Below are positions 45,275-55,994 of a stretch of DNA of 64,000 nucleotides, one piece after another (within the stretch, counting starts at the first letter, position 1; every line of letters begins with the position of its first letter). The translations under genes were made by a program, and so were the position numbers. The notes under the pieces are model-generated. The model did not search any database, was not told the origin of the DNA, and worked only from the letters and a program-made list of their open reading frames with translations. The DNA lies in NCBI GenBank assembly GCA_030765065.1, contig CM060988.1, positions 194,740,565-194,804,564 on the forward strand. The letters are read 5' to 3'. Source of the stretch: Deroplatys truncata (taxonomy: Eukaryota > Arthropoda > Insecta > Mantodea > Mantidae).

Positions 45275-46312
45275 TATACCCCCGCCGCTATAACGTTGCA
45301 CTTGACAGCTAGCGTTTAAGTTGGTACACTCGCGAAAAAACAGATGAAAAGCTTCAACCGTTTGACTTCCTAAGCCAATCACAAGGCAGCATTCCGGATG
45401 GTCGATGACAAAGCGGAACCGGATCTAGAATCGGCTCTGTTGCCGGATGTAACTATTCCCAACCATGTGCTTCAGTTTGTGAATCTCTAGCAGAGCGTCG
45501 AGTTGTTCTTTGCAAGCTACATATTGTTCATTGTAATTTAGATTTGTGGTTATTGTTTGATAGTTTTGTTATTGTTCGTTTATACATTTATTTATTTATA
45601 TTTATCTATTTTATATATATTTCATTCATATTATTTATTTAAACAAAACTTAAGCGCGACAATGTCGGAAAAACGACGCCGATCGCCGAGTGATGATTCA
45701 CGAAGTGAAAATCCTTTGCGCCGAGGTGTGCCACTTAATAGTCAGGCATTGGAACTATTATGGAGAACCCGGGAGTTCTTTGAACAGGAAAAGGAGTACG
45801 TGAAGCTTCACGGAAATCCCTCTATTCCTGCTGATAAAGCCGTACAACGAACTGCAGCAGCTCTTGATTTAAGCACGAGAACTGTTGTTCACAAAGGAGT
45901 GAAACTACAAGAGAAAGAGGACAAAATTCCTGAACCATCTGGAACACAACAGGTATTTCTATCAACTCCAGGGAAGAAAAAAAAAGAAGCCTCGTCCAGT
46001 TACAAATATTGATGCTTTCCAATTAGACGCAATACGTAGACACATTTATGCCTATTATCATAGAAAGGAGTATCCGACCATACCAAAGCTGCTTATATCG
46101 CTTATTTTCAATTAATAATAATACGAAATAGTTATTATTCAGTGACGTTCGCTACTTACGTACACTTTCTGTATGCGGCTTAGACACGATAGAAATGAGA
46201 ACAATCAACTGTTGTTTACTAGCCACTCTGGCAACGTCGCAACCACGATGTAGCCAACCTTACGCGAAGCCACACGAACTGTCAAGTGCAACGTTATAGC
46301 GGCGGGGGTATA
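45275..46312 (+). mobile_element. Short DNA transposon with 34 identical terminal bases
   Basis: The left end starts TATACCCCCGCCGCTATAAC, and the complement of the right end is identical through the first 34 bases. It is flanked by TA. At 1.04 kb it carries only a 5' region and the beginning of a transposase gene. It is likely a recent, internally deleted copy mobilised from elsewhere. Confidence 0.85.
45662..46110 (+). pseudogene. N-terminal part of a transposase, frameshifted and truncated
   Basis: Starts at ATG 45662 (MSEKRRRSPSDDSRSENPLR). Residues 30-75 look like a helix-rich DNA-binding region (LLWRTREFFEQEKEY, KAVQRTAAALDLSTRTV). A nine-A run at 45977-45985 shifts the frame: as written it ends SSSYKY at 46012. 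One frame over it continues KPRPVTNIDAFQLDAIRRHI and EYPTIPKLL before stopping near 46110. Insect proteins of this type, as I recall them, go on to a DDE catalytic domain, which is absent here. Whether the short product is made is unknown. Confidence 0.65.
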
Positions 46313-46374
46313 GACCCACATAAGCATATTTGACTCCTCACTGTAGAAATTATTCAAGGAGGCCGTGATATGAA

Positions 46375-47015
46375 ATACACCCCTCAAGAAAGTATTCATC
46401 TGACTAAAAATTCTATCAGCAAAGTTAATGGAGGAAAAAAATCTCAATCTCTATCTTTTTTTGGACAATTAAGATCAAACTAATACGGTTTACGTGTTTT
46501 AGCAGTTTTTCATATAAATAGTGCCAAAATTAAACTGTTTTGTACGGGATGTTTTCACAATTATCTTGCATGCATAGAGTAGAGCATTTTTTTTGTATTA
46601 CTTGATTTTGCGGTGAAAATAGGATTTTATTCAGTGGAGGAAGAAAATGTCAAAACTGGGAATTTTCAGCGCGTTTGCCTTAATTCGTATTTTCGGCTGT
46701 TTTTACGACTTCACTAGTTTAAGTCACATGTCGATGAAAGCGTGTGGATGTGTGCACAAAAAAATGCTCCATCCAATGTATGAAACATAATTTTGAAAAC
46801 ACCATGTACAAAAAAGTTGCAATTTCGGCATATTTTCGAAAATTTATAAAACTGATAAAATGAACGATCTGAAAAAAGCACCAAAACGTGTAAACTGTAC
46901 AATTTGATCTTTTTGTCCAAAGAAAGTTAAGATTTTCCCATCCATTAATTTGGCTGCTAGAATTGTTTGAAGTGCAGAAAAATGCTTTCTTAGGGGTGTA
47001 GATGCTAGAGCTCTC
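46375..47015. repeat. Fold-back repeat with arms of about 145 bases
   Basis: The left arm (46375-46520) and the complement of the right arm (46865-47015) share ACACCCCT.AAGAAAG, ACAATTCTA.CAGC in variant form, TTAATGGA, TTTGGACAA.AAGATCAAA and GTTTAC.CGTTTT in order. The spacer is about 345 bases with no coding. Confidence 0.6.
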
Positions 47016-47522
47016 TAATGCAAGCTGGGAAAATGAAATCGGAAGAAAATCCAACAAATGTGAGCCCCGACACCCTCAGATCCACTGAGCATTACTTCTT
47101 CTAGCGAAAGTATTATCTGTAGTTATATAACTACAAACTGACTATTGCCTCAAAAACTACATACAGCAAAACCGGTAGAAATTAACATAGTACAGCAAAC
47201 AACTTTTAATGTACGCTAAGGCATGAATTAAACAAATAGTAATGGACATGCATTTAGAAAATATTTAGTCCATGGAATTTTGACGTTAGGTAACCTATGC
47301 TATGTTGGCTGAATTGAAAACAATTGAAAAATTATCATTGGTCAGTTACAAACAAATAATTATATCCTAACGCGCAAAATCGACATTCTACTATGCTATC
47401 GATTTAGTAATCGAGAAGCATACCCGTTTTCGTTACCAGGGTATTATGAACCAAAATGTGTGCTGTCCTGCTTCCGTTCTCATTTGCGTTATCGGTTTAT
47501 TGTGGACCACACTAAACATCAG

Positions 47523-47538
47523 CCGCCGCCGCCGCCGC
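47523..47538. repeat. Short (CCG)n run
   Basis: Five CCG/GCC units just before the mariner insertion. Confidence 0.7.
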
Positions 47539-47689
47539 TGACTGAATTCTTTCAAAGCAAGTCTACGAAAATCCTACAAAGAGGGCAAATCAAAAAATCT
47601 TGCCCCTATTTTTTTTCGGTATAATTACGAATGTAAAACAAAAACCAACTTATACATTCGAAGTAGTGGACTTTTCATGGACCGGTCCT

Positions 47690-48240
47690 CAGTTTCCAGC
47701 TGCTGCCGGCGGCAGCGGTGCTGTCAGTGCATTCCAAATGGCAGGTGTGCTTAACACGTTCACACACTTCAAGGGGGTGTCGTTGGGAGATTATTCCACC
47801 TGTATCCAGGTGGTGTCTCCCGACTGTTACCATGCCAGGACTGATGTCCTTTACTGGTTGAGAGAGGGTTTGAGCGAAATGGACTGCGGTTTAACGGTGG
47901 TTTCATTAGGGTTCGGGAAAGGTTTTGTGTTTAGGGAGAGTGTTTCTGGGTTGGTTGTGATGGATATTTGTGTTTGTGGTGATTATGGAGTAGTGTTTGT
48001 AGTCATTTTTTTTGACTTAGTGCCTGCCACCGGGGTCGATGTACTCCCCGAGGCCGCGGATGAGGGCATTGAAGCTTTGAGGAAGGGAGTCATAAAAATT
48101 TTTGGATATGGACAGGATGTAGTCTGTTTGGGTGGGATTTGAAGGTCGCGATGGATATCTTTGTTGGGGATGTACCAGTCAGCGTTGCTGGCGGTACGGA
48201 GTAATCGGTTCTGGAGGGTTTGAAGGCGTTGGACGGCTGA
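47690..48240 (-). pseudogene. Jockey-like LINE 3' end inside a mariner
   Basis: On the minus strand a frame reads SAVQRLQTLQNRLLRTASNA then DWYIPNKDIHRDLQI (about 48250 down to 48140), the end of a jockey-type reverse transcriptase, where relatives have NA.WYV.N..IHRDL.I. The remaining 400 bases to about 47690 look like a 3' untranslated region. No poly-A tail or target duplication is clear. The 180-codon plus-strand frame over this region is antisense chance. Confidence 0.7.
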
Positions 48241-49278
48241 CGAGCAACGAAGTGTGATCCGTTTTCTATGGAATAAGGGGAACGCCAATCGAGATCCACA
48301 GGAAAATGCAGCCATCATATGGGGAAAGGTATCTGCTTTGAGAAGTGTGAGATGGTGGTGTTCTGAGTTCGAAAATGGCGTACAAATCTGCATGACAATG
48401 AGCGTGCGGGGAGACCGCGTGTATGGGTGACTGATGACAATATTGCTCGCGTAGATGCGATGGTGAAAGCAGAGCGGCGCGTGCGCATCAAAGACATTGC
48501 TCAGGGTCTCGACATTTCTTTTGGGAGTGCTTTCGACATCATTCACGAGTGCTTAGGGTACAGGAAGGTTTCATGTCGATGGGTTCCTAAGCAGTTGGAT
48601 GACATGATGAAAGGCATGCGAATGAGTGCTTCTTTGAATCATCTGCAACGATGTGCCGAGGAGGGTGACAATTTCCTGCATCGCATTGTTACTGGCGGTG
48701 AAACGTGGCTACTGCATTACACGCCGGAATCAAAACAGCAGCGTATGGTGTGGAAACATCCGCAGTCTCCTGTGAAAAAGAAATTCCGTACTGCGCCATC
48801 TGTTCACAAAGTGATGTTAACGGCATTCTGGGATTGCCGTGGACCGCTCGTACTGGATTTCATGTTGCGAGGTGCCACCATCAATGCCGACAGATATTGT
48901 TCCACACTGTCACTTCTGCGGGCTGCGATCAGAAAGAAGCGCCGCGGGATTCTCGATGTTAACAACGTGATCATCCTGCACGACAATGGGAGACCACATA
49001 TGGCAAACAAGACCGTCGGCAAGCAAGGAACTTTCACTGGGAGTTTCTAGAGCATCCACCATACAGCCCGGATCTTGCCCCCTAGTGATTTCCATCTTTT
49101 CAATCCGCCGAAGAAGTTCCTGGCAGGACAGCGATTCACTTGCGACGACGAAGTCAAGACAACAGTGCGACAGTGGTTCCGTAGTCAGACGGTCGACTTC
49201 TACCGCAGCGGCATCGCAAAATTAGTGGTGCGGTGGGACAAATGTCTGAACCGGCACGGGGACTATGCGGAAAAATAG
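48236..49278 (+). pseudogene. Mariner transposase with mutated first catalytic Asp
   Basis: Starts with EQRSVIRFLWNKGNANR, shifts frame twice (before 48330 and near 48380), then reads cleanly from NERAGRPRVWVTDDN to KTVGKQ (48427-49020): helix-turn-helix, CRWVPKQL, the first catalytic block TGGETWLLHYTPESKQQ, TAFWDCRGPLVLDFM, and LHDNGRPHMANKT with the second Asp. In relatives the first block is TGDETW; here Asp is Gly. After another frame change come EHPPYSPDLAP and the intact C-terminus PSDFHLFNPPKKFLAGQRF to RHGDYAEK. Inactive for at least two reasons. Confidence 0.83.
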
Positions 49279-49375
49279 TGAAAGGTGCAAGGAATAATAT
49301 CCACATGTTTAGTTAGCTGTATGTATCTTATGTTACCAGAAAAAAATAGGGGCAAACACTTTTTGATTTGCCCTC

Positions 49376-50741
49376 GTACAAACGTTCCGTGTTAGCTTAG
49401 AACTGCGCAAGCGAAGGGGAAGCTGAGTATAACGAATCCTTAGGAAAGTAGGTTCGAGATAATATAATTTGAAATTTAGCTTGAAAAGCATCGGACATCC
49501 ACATTGCTGTGGTGCGAGAGGACACCCCGGTCTACCGGGTCATTCGCTTCGTGAGGTCCTTGGAGAGTACTTGCATGTCTTAAGGACCGTAGTTAAGCGG
49601 CCGAGGGGAGCTATACTAACCGTGTCACCCCCAGTGCTACATATGGGCGGAGGCAGAGGGTACAACGGCAGCGTGGACGGCCTTGGCCCGTTCTGGTCTG
49701 TGACGCCACCAGCTGCAGCATGTCTCCTCAATGTTTCCGATCAGCAAAGCAATTTCAATAAAAGGGACACAACCGAAAGAATCATTCCACTTAAATGTCC
49801 TTCTAAAACTATCACCTCCACATGAATACCTCTACCTACTATCATTTATTTTTATACAGCTTCTGTAAAATGAAAAAGCTCGATCTTTTATCTACATAAG
49901 TTGAGATGTTTGTATGCATAAATAGTATCATTTCCAAGTACTTGGAAACCTAATATTCTGCGAAAATTGCGACCACAAAAAGATTGATACCTGCATATTG
50001 TGGCAATTTTTTATATTCCAGTCAAAAATGTTGGGTTGTTTAATGCCTTAAGACATAAAATAAAGACCACTCTGTTTCACTTCTGGAAGACTTCAACTTA
50101 ACACTCAAAGCAATATTAACTTTATTATTGGCATTCAAATTCACTACTGTGCTACTGCTATTACGTTCTGAAGTCTGGAAGATTTCCAGTCACTTCCGGT
50201 TCCGTAATCTTTTGGCTCTAGAAGACAATGCAACTTAATTTCATAATACGAAGTAGTTTAATGGATCCAAAAGATCTATTCAGATGAATTGACATGCATC
50301 ACACTAGGCTATTACTCTAAAATGTGCATGGTGGTAAACTGTAATTTCTGTGATGATGCCAGGTATGCAATCAAAAGAACATGTGAATGTTTTGGCATCA
50401 AGCCCAACTGATGTAACACAAGCAAGCTTTTACAGGTAATCAACAATGTGCTGTGATGGCTGAAAACCTAAGAGGATTGGTTGCTCAGTTTTCCGCCAAT
50501 GCTAGGCTATTCATTGTTTGAATAAAGATTACAATTGGAGGTGCAGAATTATCTTTTCTGCAGTCCTTATAATTTCCACCTATTTCATCTTCTTAGCCAA
50601 CATTCCAAGGTTTGCAGTTTTGGTTCTGATGGCGAGGTTGAACCTGGGTAAACAAGCTGGCTCTTGTTCGGATAAGACAATATAAGAAATGTATTTCTTA
50701 CAGATGTATGCAAATAACTGCAAGGTAATCCTGTGGTATGC
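49376..50741. other. Intronic sequence, GC-rich patch at 49490-49740
   Basis: The patch is markedly richer in G+C than the surroundings and has open frames on both strands (118 codons plus, 63 minus), none of which I recognise. The rest is AT-rich and empty. Confidence 0.35.
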
Positions 50742-51986
50742 TAGGAGGGCAGACCCAGAAGTACCCGACCTGAAGTTTATATAGCGGTTGTTTCGAACAA
50801 ATGACTATGGTAGAAAGTACCACCCTTATAAAGCTTAAATTTAAAGTTTGTCGATACTACGTTGTTTAGTAATTGTTTGGCAGCCATTAATAGTGAGCTC
50901 TCCAGCGAATTTGTAAACATGGATAAAACTGGCCATCGTTATGAGATACAATACTTCCATTTGAAAGGTCTTAGCCCAACTAATATTAAAGCTGAGCTAG
51001 ATTCTACTCTGGGGGAGTCTGCTCCTTCGTTTACAACAGTAAAATATTGCGTGGCAGATTTTAAGCGAGGCCGTACGAGTTGCCAAGACGAACATCGCAG
51101 TGGTCGACCAAATGAGGTGACCATGCCAGAAATTGTGAAGAAAATCCACAAAATGGTATTGGATGACCATCGACTGAAAGTGTGCGAGCTAGCAGACATC
51201 GTAGGCATTTAAAAAAATGTTGTACATCGCATACTAACTGAAAATTTAGACATGAGAAAGCTGTGCGCAAGATGGGTGCCGCCTTTACTCACAATGGAAT
51301 AAAAGCAGCGTCGTGAGGATGTTTCAGTTGAGTGTTTGGCGATTTTCGCTGCAATAAAGTAGAGTTTTTGCGTCGATTCATAATCATGGATGAAACCTGG
51401 GTCCATCACTTCACACCTGAGACGAAGGAACAGTCAAAACACTGGATTGAAAGGGGGGCAAATCGGCTCCAAAGAAGACGAAGACAGTTCCATCTGCAGG
51501 CAAGATCATGGCGTCAGTTTTTGGGGATGCGCGTGGGATAATTTTCATTGATTATCTTCAAAAGGGAAAAGTAATCAATGGCGAGTATTATGCAAACTTA
51601 TTGCCGCGTTTGAATGATGAAATCAAGCAAAAACGGCCGCATTTAACGAAAAAGAAAGTTCTGTTTCATAATGACAATGCACCAGTTCGAATTGCTTCCT
51701 CATGCACCCTATTCCCAGACTTAGCCCCCTCTGATTATTTTGTTTCCAAAGTTGAAGAAATGGCTTGGTGGTAAAAGATTCGCCAACAGTGAAGAGGTGG
51801 AGTTTGCAGTTGGTGGCTATTTTGCAGAACTCGACGGTTCTCACTATAAACAGGGTATCGAAGTTATTGAACATCACTGGGAAAAGTGTATTGAGCTAAA
51901 AGGAGACAACGTAGAGAAATAAAGATTTTTTCCCCAAATTTTTGTGTTTTCTTTGTTAGTCAGGTACTTCTGTGACAGCCCTCGTA
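50742..51986 (+). mobile_element. Full-length mariner, sister of 19762-21016
   Basis: Left end TAGGAGGGCAGACCCAGAAG, complement of the right end TACGAGGGCTGTCACAGAAG, both at TA. The length is 1.245 kb. Confidence 0.85.
50862..51925 (+). pseudogene. Mariner transposase with deletion in the catalytic region
   Basis: From MDKTGHRYEIQYFHLKGLSP (ATG near 50920) the N-terminus is open to GI then a stop at 51210. It resumes VVHRILTENLDMRKLCARWV, has a stop before the first catalytic block, and MDETWVHHFTPETKEQSKHW is intact at 51388. A G-run near 51455 shifts the frame, then ASVFGDARGIIFIDYLQKGK and FHNDNAPV with the second Asp (51508-51774), PDLAPSDYF, a further shift, and the C-terminus WLGGKRFANSEEVEFAVGGY to IELKGDNVEK (51740-51922). 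Compared with the sister copy, 40 bases are missing after NDNAPV between two CAGTTC words. Confidence 0.82.
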
Positions 51987-52159
51987 TGTAAGATTTGAGC
52001 ATATTGATAATAAGACCATGATGTCTGCCAGTTGGCAGTCCTTATGAAGCATACATTTGATCAGTATTTTTAGTAACCTGATGCACCAAAGCAGTACAGC
52101 ATTTTGAGACCATGTTCAATGTGAGGATCTGCCTAATTGCAAACAGCTGTGAATCAAGT

Positions 52160-52700
52160 TCAACTAAATTGAACTGTGCTGGTGACGAGTACCACTGAAC
52201 TCAACTACACATTCCAAAGGATTCCCGTAACATTAACTATAAAATACCTTGGATTGCACTTAGATGCAACACCTAACATGGAAGAAACACATTGTGACGA
52301 AAAGAAAAGCAGCAAAATTAAAATTCCTCGCTACAAAAAAAAAATGTTAATATACAAGACCATAATTAGATCCACATGGACATATGGTATCCAGCTTTGG
52401 AGAACTGCAGCAACTCCAATATTGACATCCTTAGAAGATTTGAATCTAGAACTCTTCGTTGACTGGCAAGCGCATCAGTACGTCTCCAACGCCACGCTAC
52501 ATAATCATCTTCATATCCACAATACAAGAAGAAATCACTTCCCACAGTCTTCGGTATCAGCACTGCTTAGGTAACCATCCAAAATCTCTTGCCGTCAATC
52601 TACTAGACAACAGTACCACGATTGACCATCTACAGCGCTGCAACATTTTGGACTTGCCATTCTGCTTTAGCTACCTTTAGTGTTCCAGACATTACTTGTA
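52160..52700 (+). pseudogene. Jockey-like LINE reverse transcriptase tail
   Basis: The frame at 52176-52574 reads IKYLGLHLDATPNMEETH, KKMLIYKTIIRSTWTYGIQL and VSNATLHNHLHIHN, and a second frame (to 52680) adds NHPKSLAVNLLDNSTTIDHL. YLG..LD, LIYK...R..WTYG.QLW and VSN..LH..L.I are the hallmarks of the end of jockey-clade reverse transcriptases. A part between LTSLEDLN and YVSN is shortened, and frames change. An AATAAA follows near 52757. The 5' part is absent. Confidence 0.72.
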
Positions 52701-52779
52701 ACGCATTTACTAAATGTTCTGTTAAGAACAGATTGTAAATTTGCAGCTCATTTAATAAAAAACAAATTTACCAAGGCAC

Positions 52780-55208
52780 TATTTTTTTTTCCAGAAGTTC
52801 AAGTGTGCAATTATCAGCCTGAAAAGTTGCTTTAAAAAATGCCACTTAATGTGATCTTGTCAATATTTTAGGATTCAGTAGCTCCAAAAAAAAAAAAAAA
52901 ATTCAATAACATGAAAACAAATAATTTGTCCATTATGAAAAACAGCCAGCTAATGTTCAACATTTTTATAAATTACACATTTTATATTCTGGTAGTACCC
53001 AATTGATAGCCACAACAATCATCATTCCTGGATGCATACATCTTAACATAATATAGAATTACATGTTTAACTAGCACATAAAATTGTACAAGCAAACTTT
53101 AATACATTTCAGCTATAACCTATAAAATAAGTACTTAAGCGCACCATGCAAATAGGAACATGAAAAAGTGTTTATTATATGCATAAATAACCAAATGTAA
53201 GAACTGTATTTAAATGTTTCCAAAACCCCATTTATTCTATTGAATTAGAATTTCTAAATTTTAATTCTAGCTACGTGTCTTTTGGTTATTGCCATGCTCT
53301 CAGATGGTCAGAAATTTACTCCTCTGTGTTGTTTACACTGCACAATTTGGGTCATCCTTTTTAATAGAACATGGTTTATGCAATTACTATGAATAAAAAT
53401 GTTGCCTCATCATTAACATTCCCACAAACCAATTCAATATAGAGCAATCTAAACATATGTTCTGCCTGATTGCAAACGTTTTAGTTTTGTTGTAGGGCAC
53501 TTGGTTATATAGAAATGAATTCTGTAGAAATACATCACTAACAAGACCTTGTCAAAAATGTTTAAAATAAAAGTGCATAAAAAATGATACTGTAAAACTC
53601 ACTTAGAATCCTGTTAAACCAGCTACAATTTAATCTGGAAACGGATTTATGAATTATAAGGGAAAACAATGTAACAGATCAAACGGAGTCATAGAACTAA
53701 TGTATTTTAAACTTGTTAATACACTTTTTGTGATACGTAACTGTGCACAGTGCACAGGATTTTTTTTTTTTTTTATGTTGTGAGATTAATTTTTGGCTGA
53801 GAGAGAGGGTGGGAGGTTATTTTAAATTCAGGCTGTATAACAATTAAAATGGTGGGAGCCATTTAATGGCAATAAAAATGAATAAATAATAATAAAAAAA
53901 TGCAATACAGAAACTGATTGCATGTTATCCAGAGACACTGAGTATTTACGATGTAACTGAAATAAGATTCTTCCACCTTTAAACTTGTGAACTAGACAAT
54001 TTTATCAGTAACATTTTTAGTCTGCCTTTAAACCTAATATTTCAGGGATATACCTCTTGTATTATGGCTGAAGGCAGTATAATTTATCTCACAGCAAACA
54101 TCTCTGGCTTGCTACTTCTACTTTGCTTTAACCACAACACCTACTGTTACATGTTGCACAACCACAGGTTACTTGGGTACACTTCGAGTCTTTTGGATCA
54201 CACCACAAACCCAGCTGGTAATTGAAAGTGTTACAGACCATTCAAAAACATCAAAGAAATGTGTTTTGTTTGTGGTTTTTAGAACCATTGTAGGATATGT
54301 TAAGCTTATTCCACCCTTAGCTTCATCAATGTGGACCAATAAGTGTAAATTGTGAATGAAAAATTATTAACAGTAGTAGCATTAGTGCCAATAGTTTTAC
54401 AATTTAACTGAGATTAACGAATGCTTCTTTTCATGATAATTATTTCAAGACCAAAGGTCTCAATACAATTATCTTATGAAAACATGCACGAGTATGAAAC
54501 AAAAATTAAACGGTCATGTAAAACTAGAGCATGAGTGCCACTCGGCTAGATAAGCACACCAAAAACTTATTATGAACTTGCCTAGTTTAGCGTCAACCAT
54601 GTTTGTTAGTCACTTCAGTGTAGATTATGATACATATTTGTCAAAAGGAAACGATCTCACTCACTGCATTCATGAAAATTAAAAACAAATGCACCACCAT
54701 GAAACGTGTAATAATCAAAGGTGAATTACTATCAGTGTAGTACGGCTTTGAATGGCCAACTGACTAACATGTCATTGGCTAATGGCATTTTGAGTGTGAT
54801 TATCACTTATCACTTTCTTGTAGTAATAATATTTTTTTTTTTTAATGAGAGTATAAACCTCTATTCTTTCTCCAATTTTAGGTGGGAGTTAGGCTGGTAA
54901 TATGACCTTTCCTATAGTTCTTGCAAAGCTTTAGCTTCTCTTGATTTTAAGATTACACATGTGCTCATTTCTTTCTGTTGGCATCAACTCTTTAATTCTT
55001 TGTTTTTAAGCAGAACTAAATATTAATTGTTAAAACAGAAATTCTGTTAAAAGGTATTCATTTTATTTTCAAAGTGAATTACATGGGTATATAAGTGTAG
55101 CAAGTGACGTGTTTTAACTAAATTTTAATCCAAGATTTATTTTATTTTGTGAATTATGGTGTTTGTGTGTCATTTACGAAATTCACACTATTTTGTGGTT
55201 GAACACCA
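52780..55208. other. Intronic sequence with nothing recognised
   Basis: AT-rich with A- and T-runs (52888, 53761, 54832). No exon, transposase or repeat pair noticed. Confidence 0.45.
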
Positions 55209-55210
55209 TA

Positions 55211-55994
55211 TAGGGTAGTTAAATTATATTCGAACCCACTCACGATCCCTCTCTCTACTGTGCGAGACAGCCGGCAGTCGCCGGGGAAATTACGCCGTCA
55301 GAGGTGGACTAGAATCCTTACCTTATAATAGATGCTGGATATGTTGACCTTCTGCTCTCAAACAGCAGCATATCTTGTGTAAATATTCTCGCTCACTCTC
55401 CGAAGCTCAGCAGCAGGAATTCTTGTGATTTGTTGCACAATGTTTTCTCTAAGTTCCTGTAGTGTGCGAGGATTGGAACGATACACTTTGTCTTTTAAAG
55501 AACCCCATAAATAAAAATTACAGGAGAATGAGGGGGCTACAAAACAACACTAATTATTCTGTCATCAAACACCTCTCTTATTGCATGTAATGATTCGGCA
55601 GCCGTATGTGCTGTTGCAGAATCTTGCTGGAACCAACCATACGATTTCTCTTCTTCTGTGAAGCGATTGCAAAATGGCCTCGGAATTAACCTCTGATATC
55701 GCTCTGCATTTATTGTTTCATCAAAGAATATGGGCCCTATTATTCTTCTAGCACTTATCGCACACCACACTCCAATTTTCTGATCGTAATGAGGCGTTTC
55801 ATCACAAGAATTCCTGCTGCTGAGCTTCAGAGAGTGAGCGAGAATATTTATACGAGATATGCTGCCTGTTTGAGAGCAGAAGGTCAAAATTTACAGTATC
55901 TATTATAAGGTAAGGATTTTAGTCCACCTCTGCTGGCTGTCTCGTGCAGTAGAGAGAGGCCGCGAGTGGGTTCAAATATAATTTAACTACCCTA
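55211..55994 (-). mobile_element. Fold-back Tc1/IS630-like transposon derivative
   Basis: Arms 55211-55429 and 55801-55994 are inverted copies of each other with high identity (outer end TAGGGTAGTTAAATTATATT on both, inner end ATCACAAGAATTCCTGCTGC). The left arm has about 25 extra bases. Both outer ends are at TA. The 371-base centre holds the middle of a transposase on the minus strand, whose own C-terminal coding continues into the left arm. Confidence 0.78.
55385..55830 (-). pseudogene. 5'-lacking Tc1/IS630-like transposase
   Basis: The minus-strand frame (55537-55887) reads DETPHYDQKIGVWCAISARR, IIGPIFFDETINAERYQRL, EEEKSYGWFQQDSATAHTAA (second catalytic Asp) and EVFDDRIIS. After a gap that lost the SPDLTPCDF block it continues at 55520-55385 as LWGSLKDKVYRSNPRTLQEL, RENIVQQITRIPAAELRRVS, ENIYTRYAA. 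Everything upstream of DETPHYDQ, including the DNA-binding domain and first catalytic Asp, is replaced by the inverted 3' arm. Confidence 0.75.

Larger units (their letters stand above)
47581..49375 (+). mobile_element. Mariner element enlarged by a LINE fragment
   Basis: Left end GAGGGCAAATCAAAAAATCT and complement of the right GAGGGCAAATCAAAAAGTGT, each followed by GCCCCTATTTTTTT. TACAAA precedes the left and follows the right end. The length of 1.8 kb exceeds the usual 1.3 kb by about the size of the LINE piece at 47690-48240. Confidence 0.8.

Noticed and set aside
47600-48142. 180-codon plus-strand open frame, the second longest in the window
   Set aside because: It starts in the mariner terminal repeat and runs antisense through a LINE tail; the peptide has no family resemblance and the minus strand explains the sequence better.
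47983-48546. 187-codon minus-strand frame taken as one gene
   Set aside because: Only its middle is LINE-derived; the beginning is antisense to the mariner transposase, so the frame is a chance fusion.
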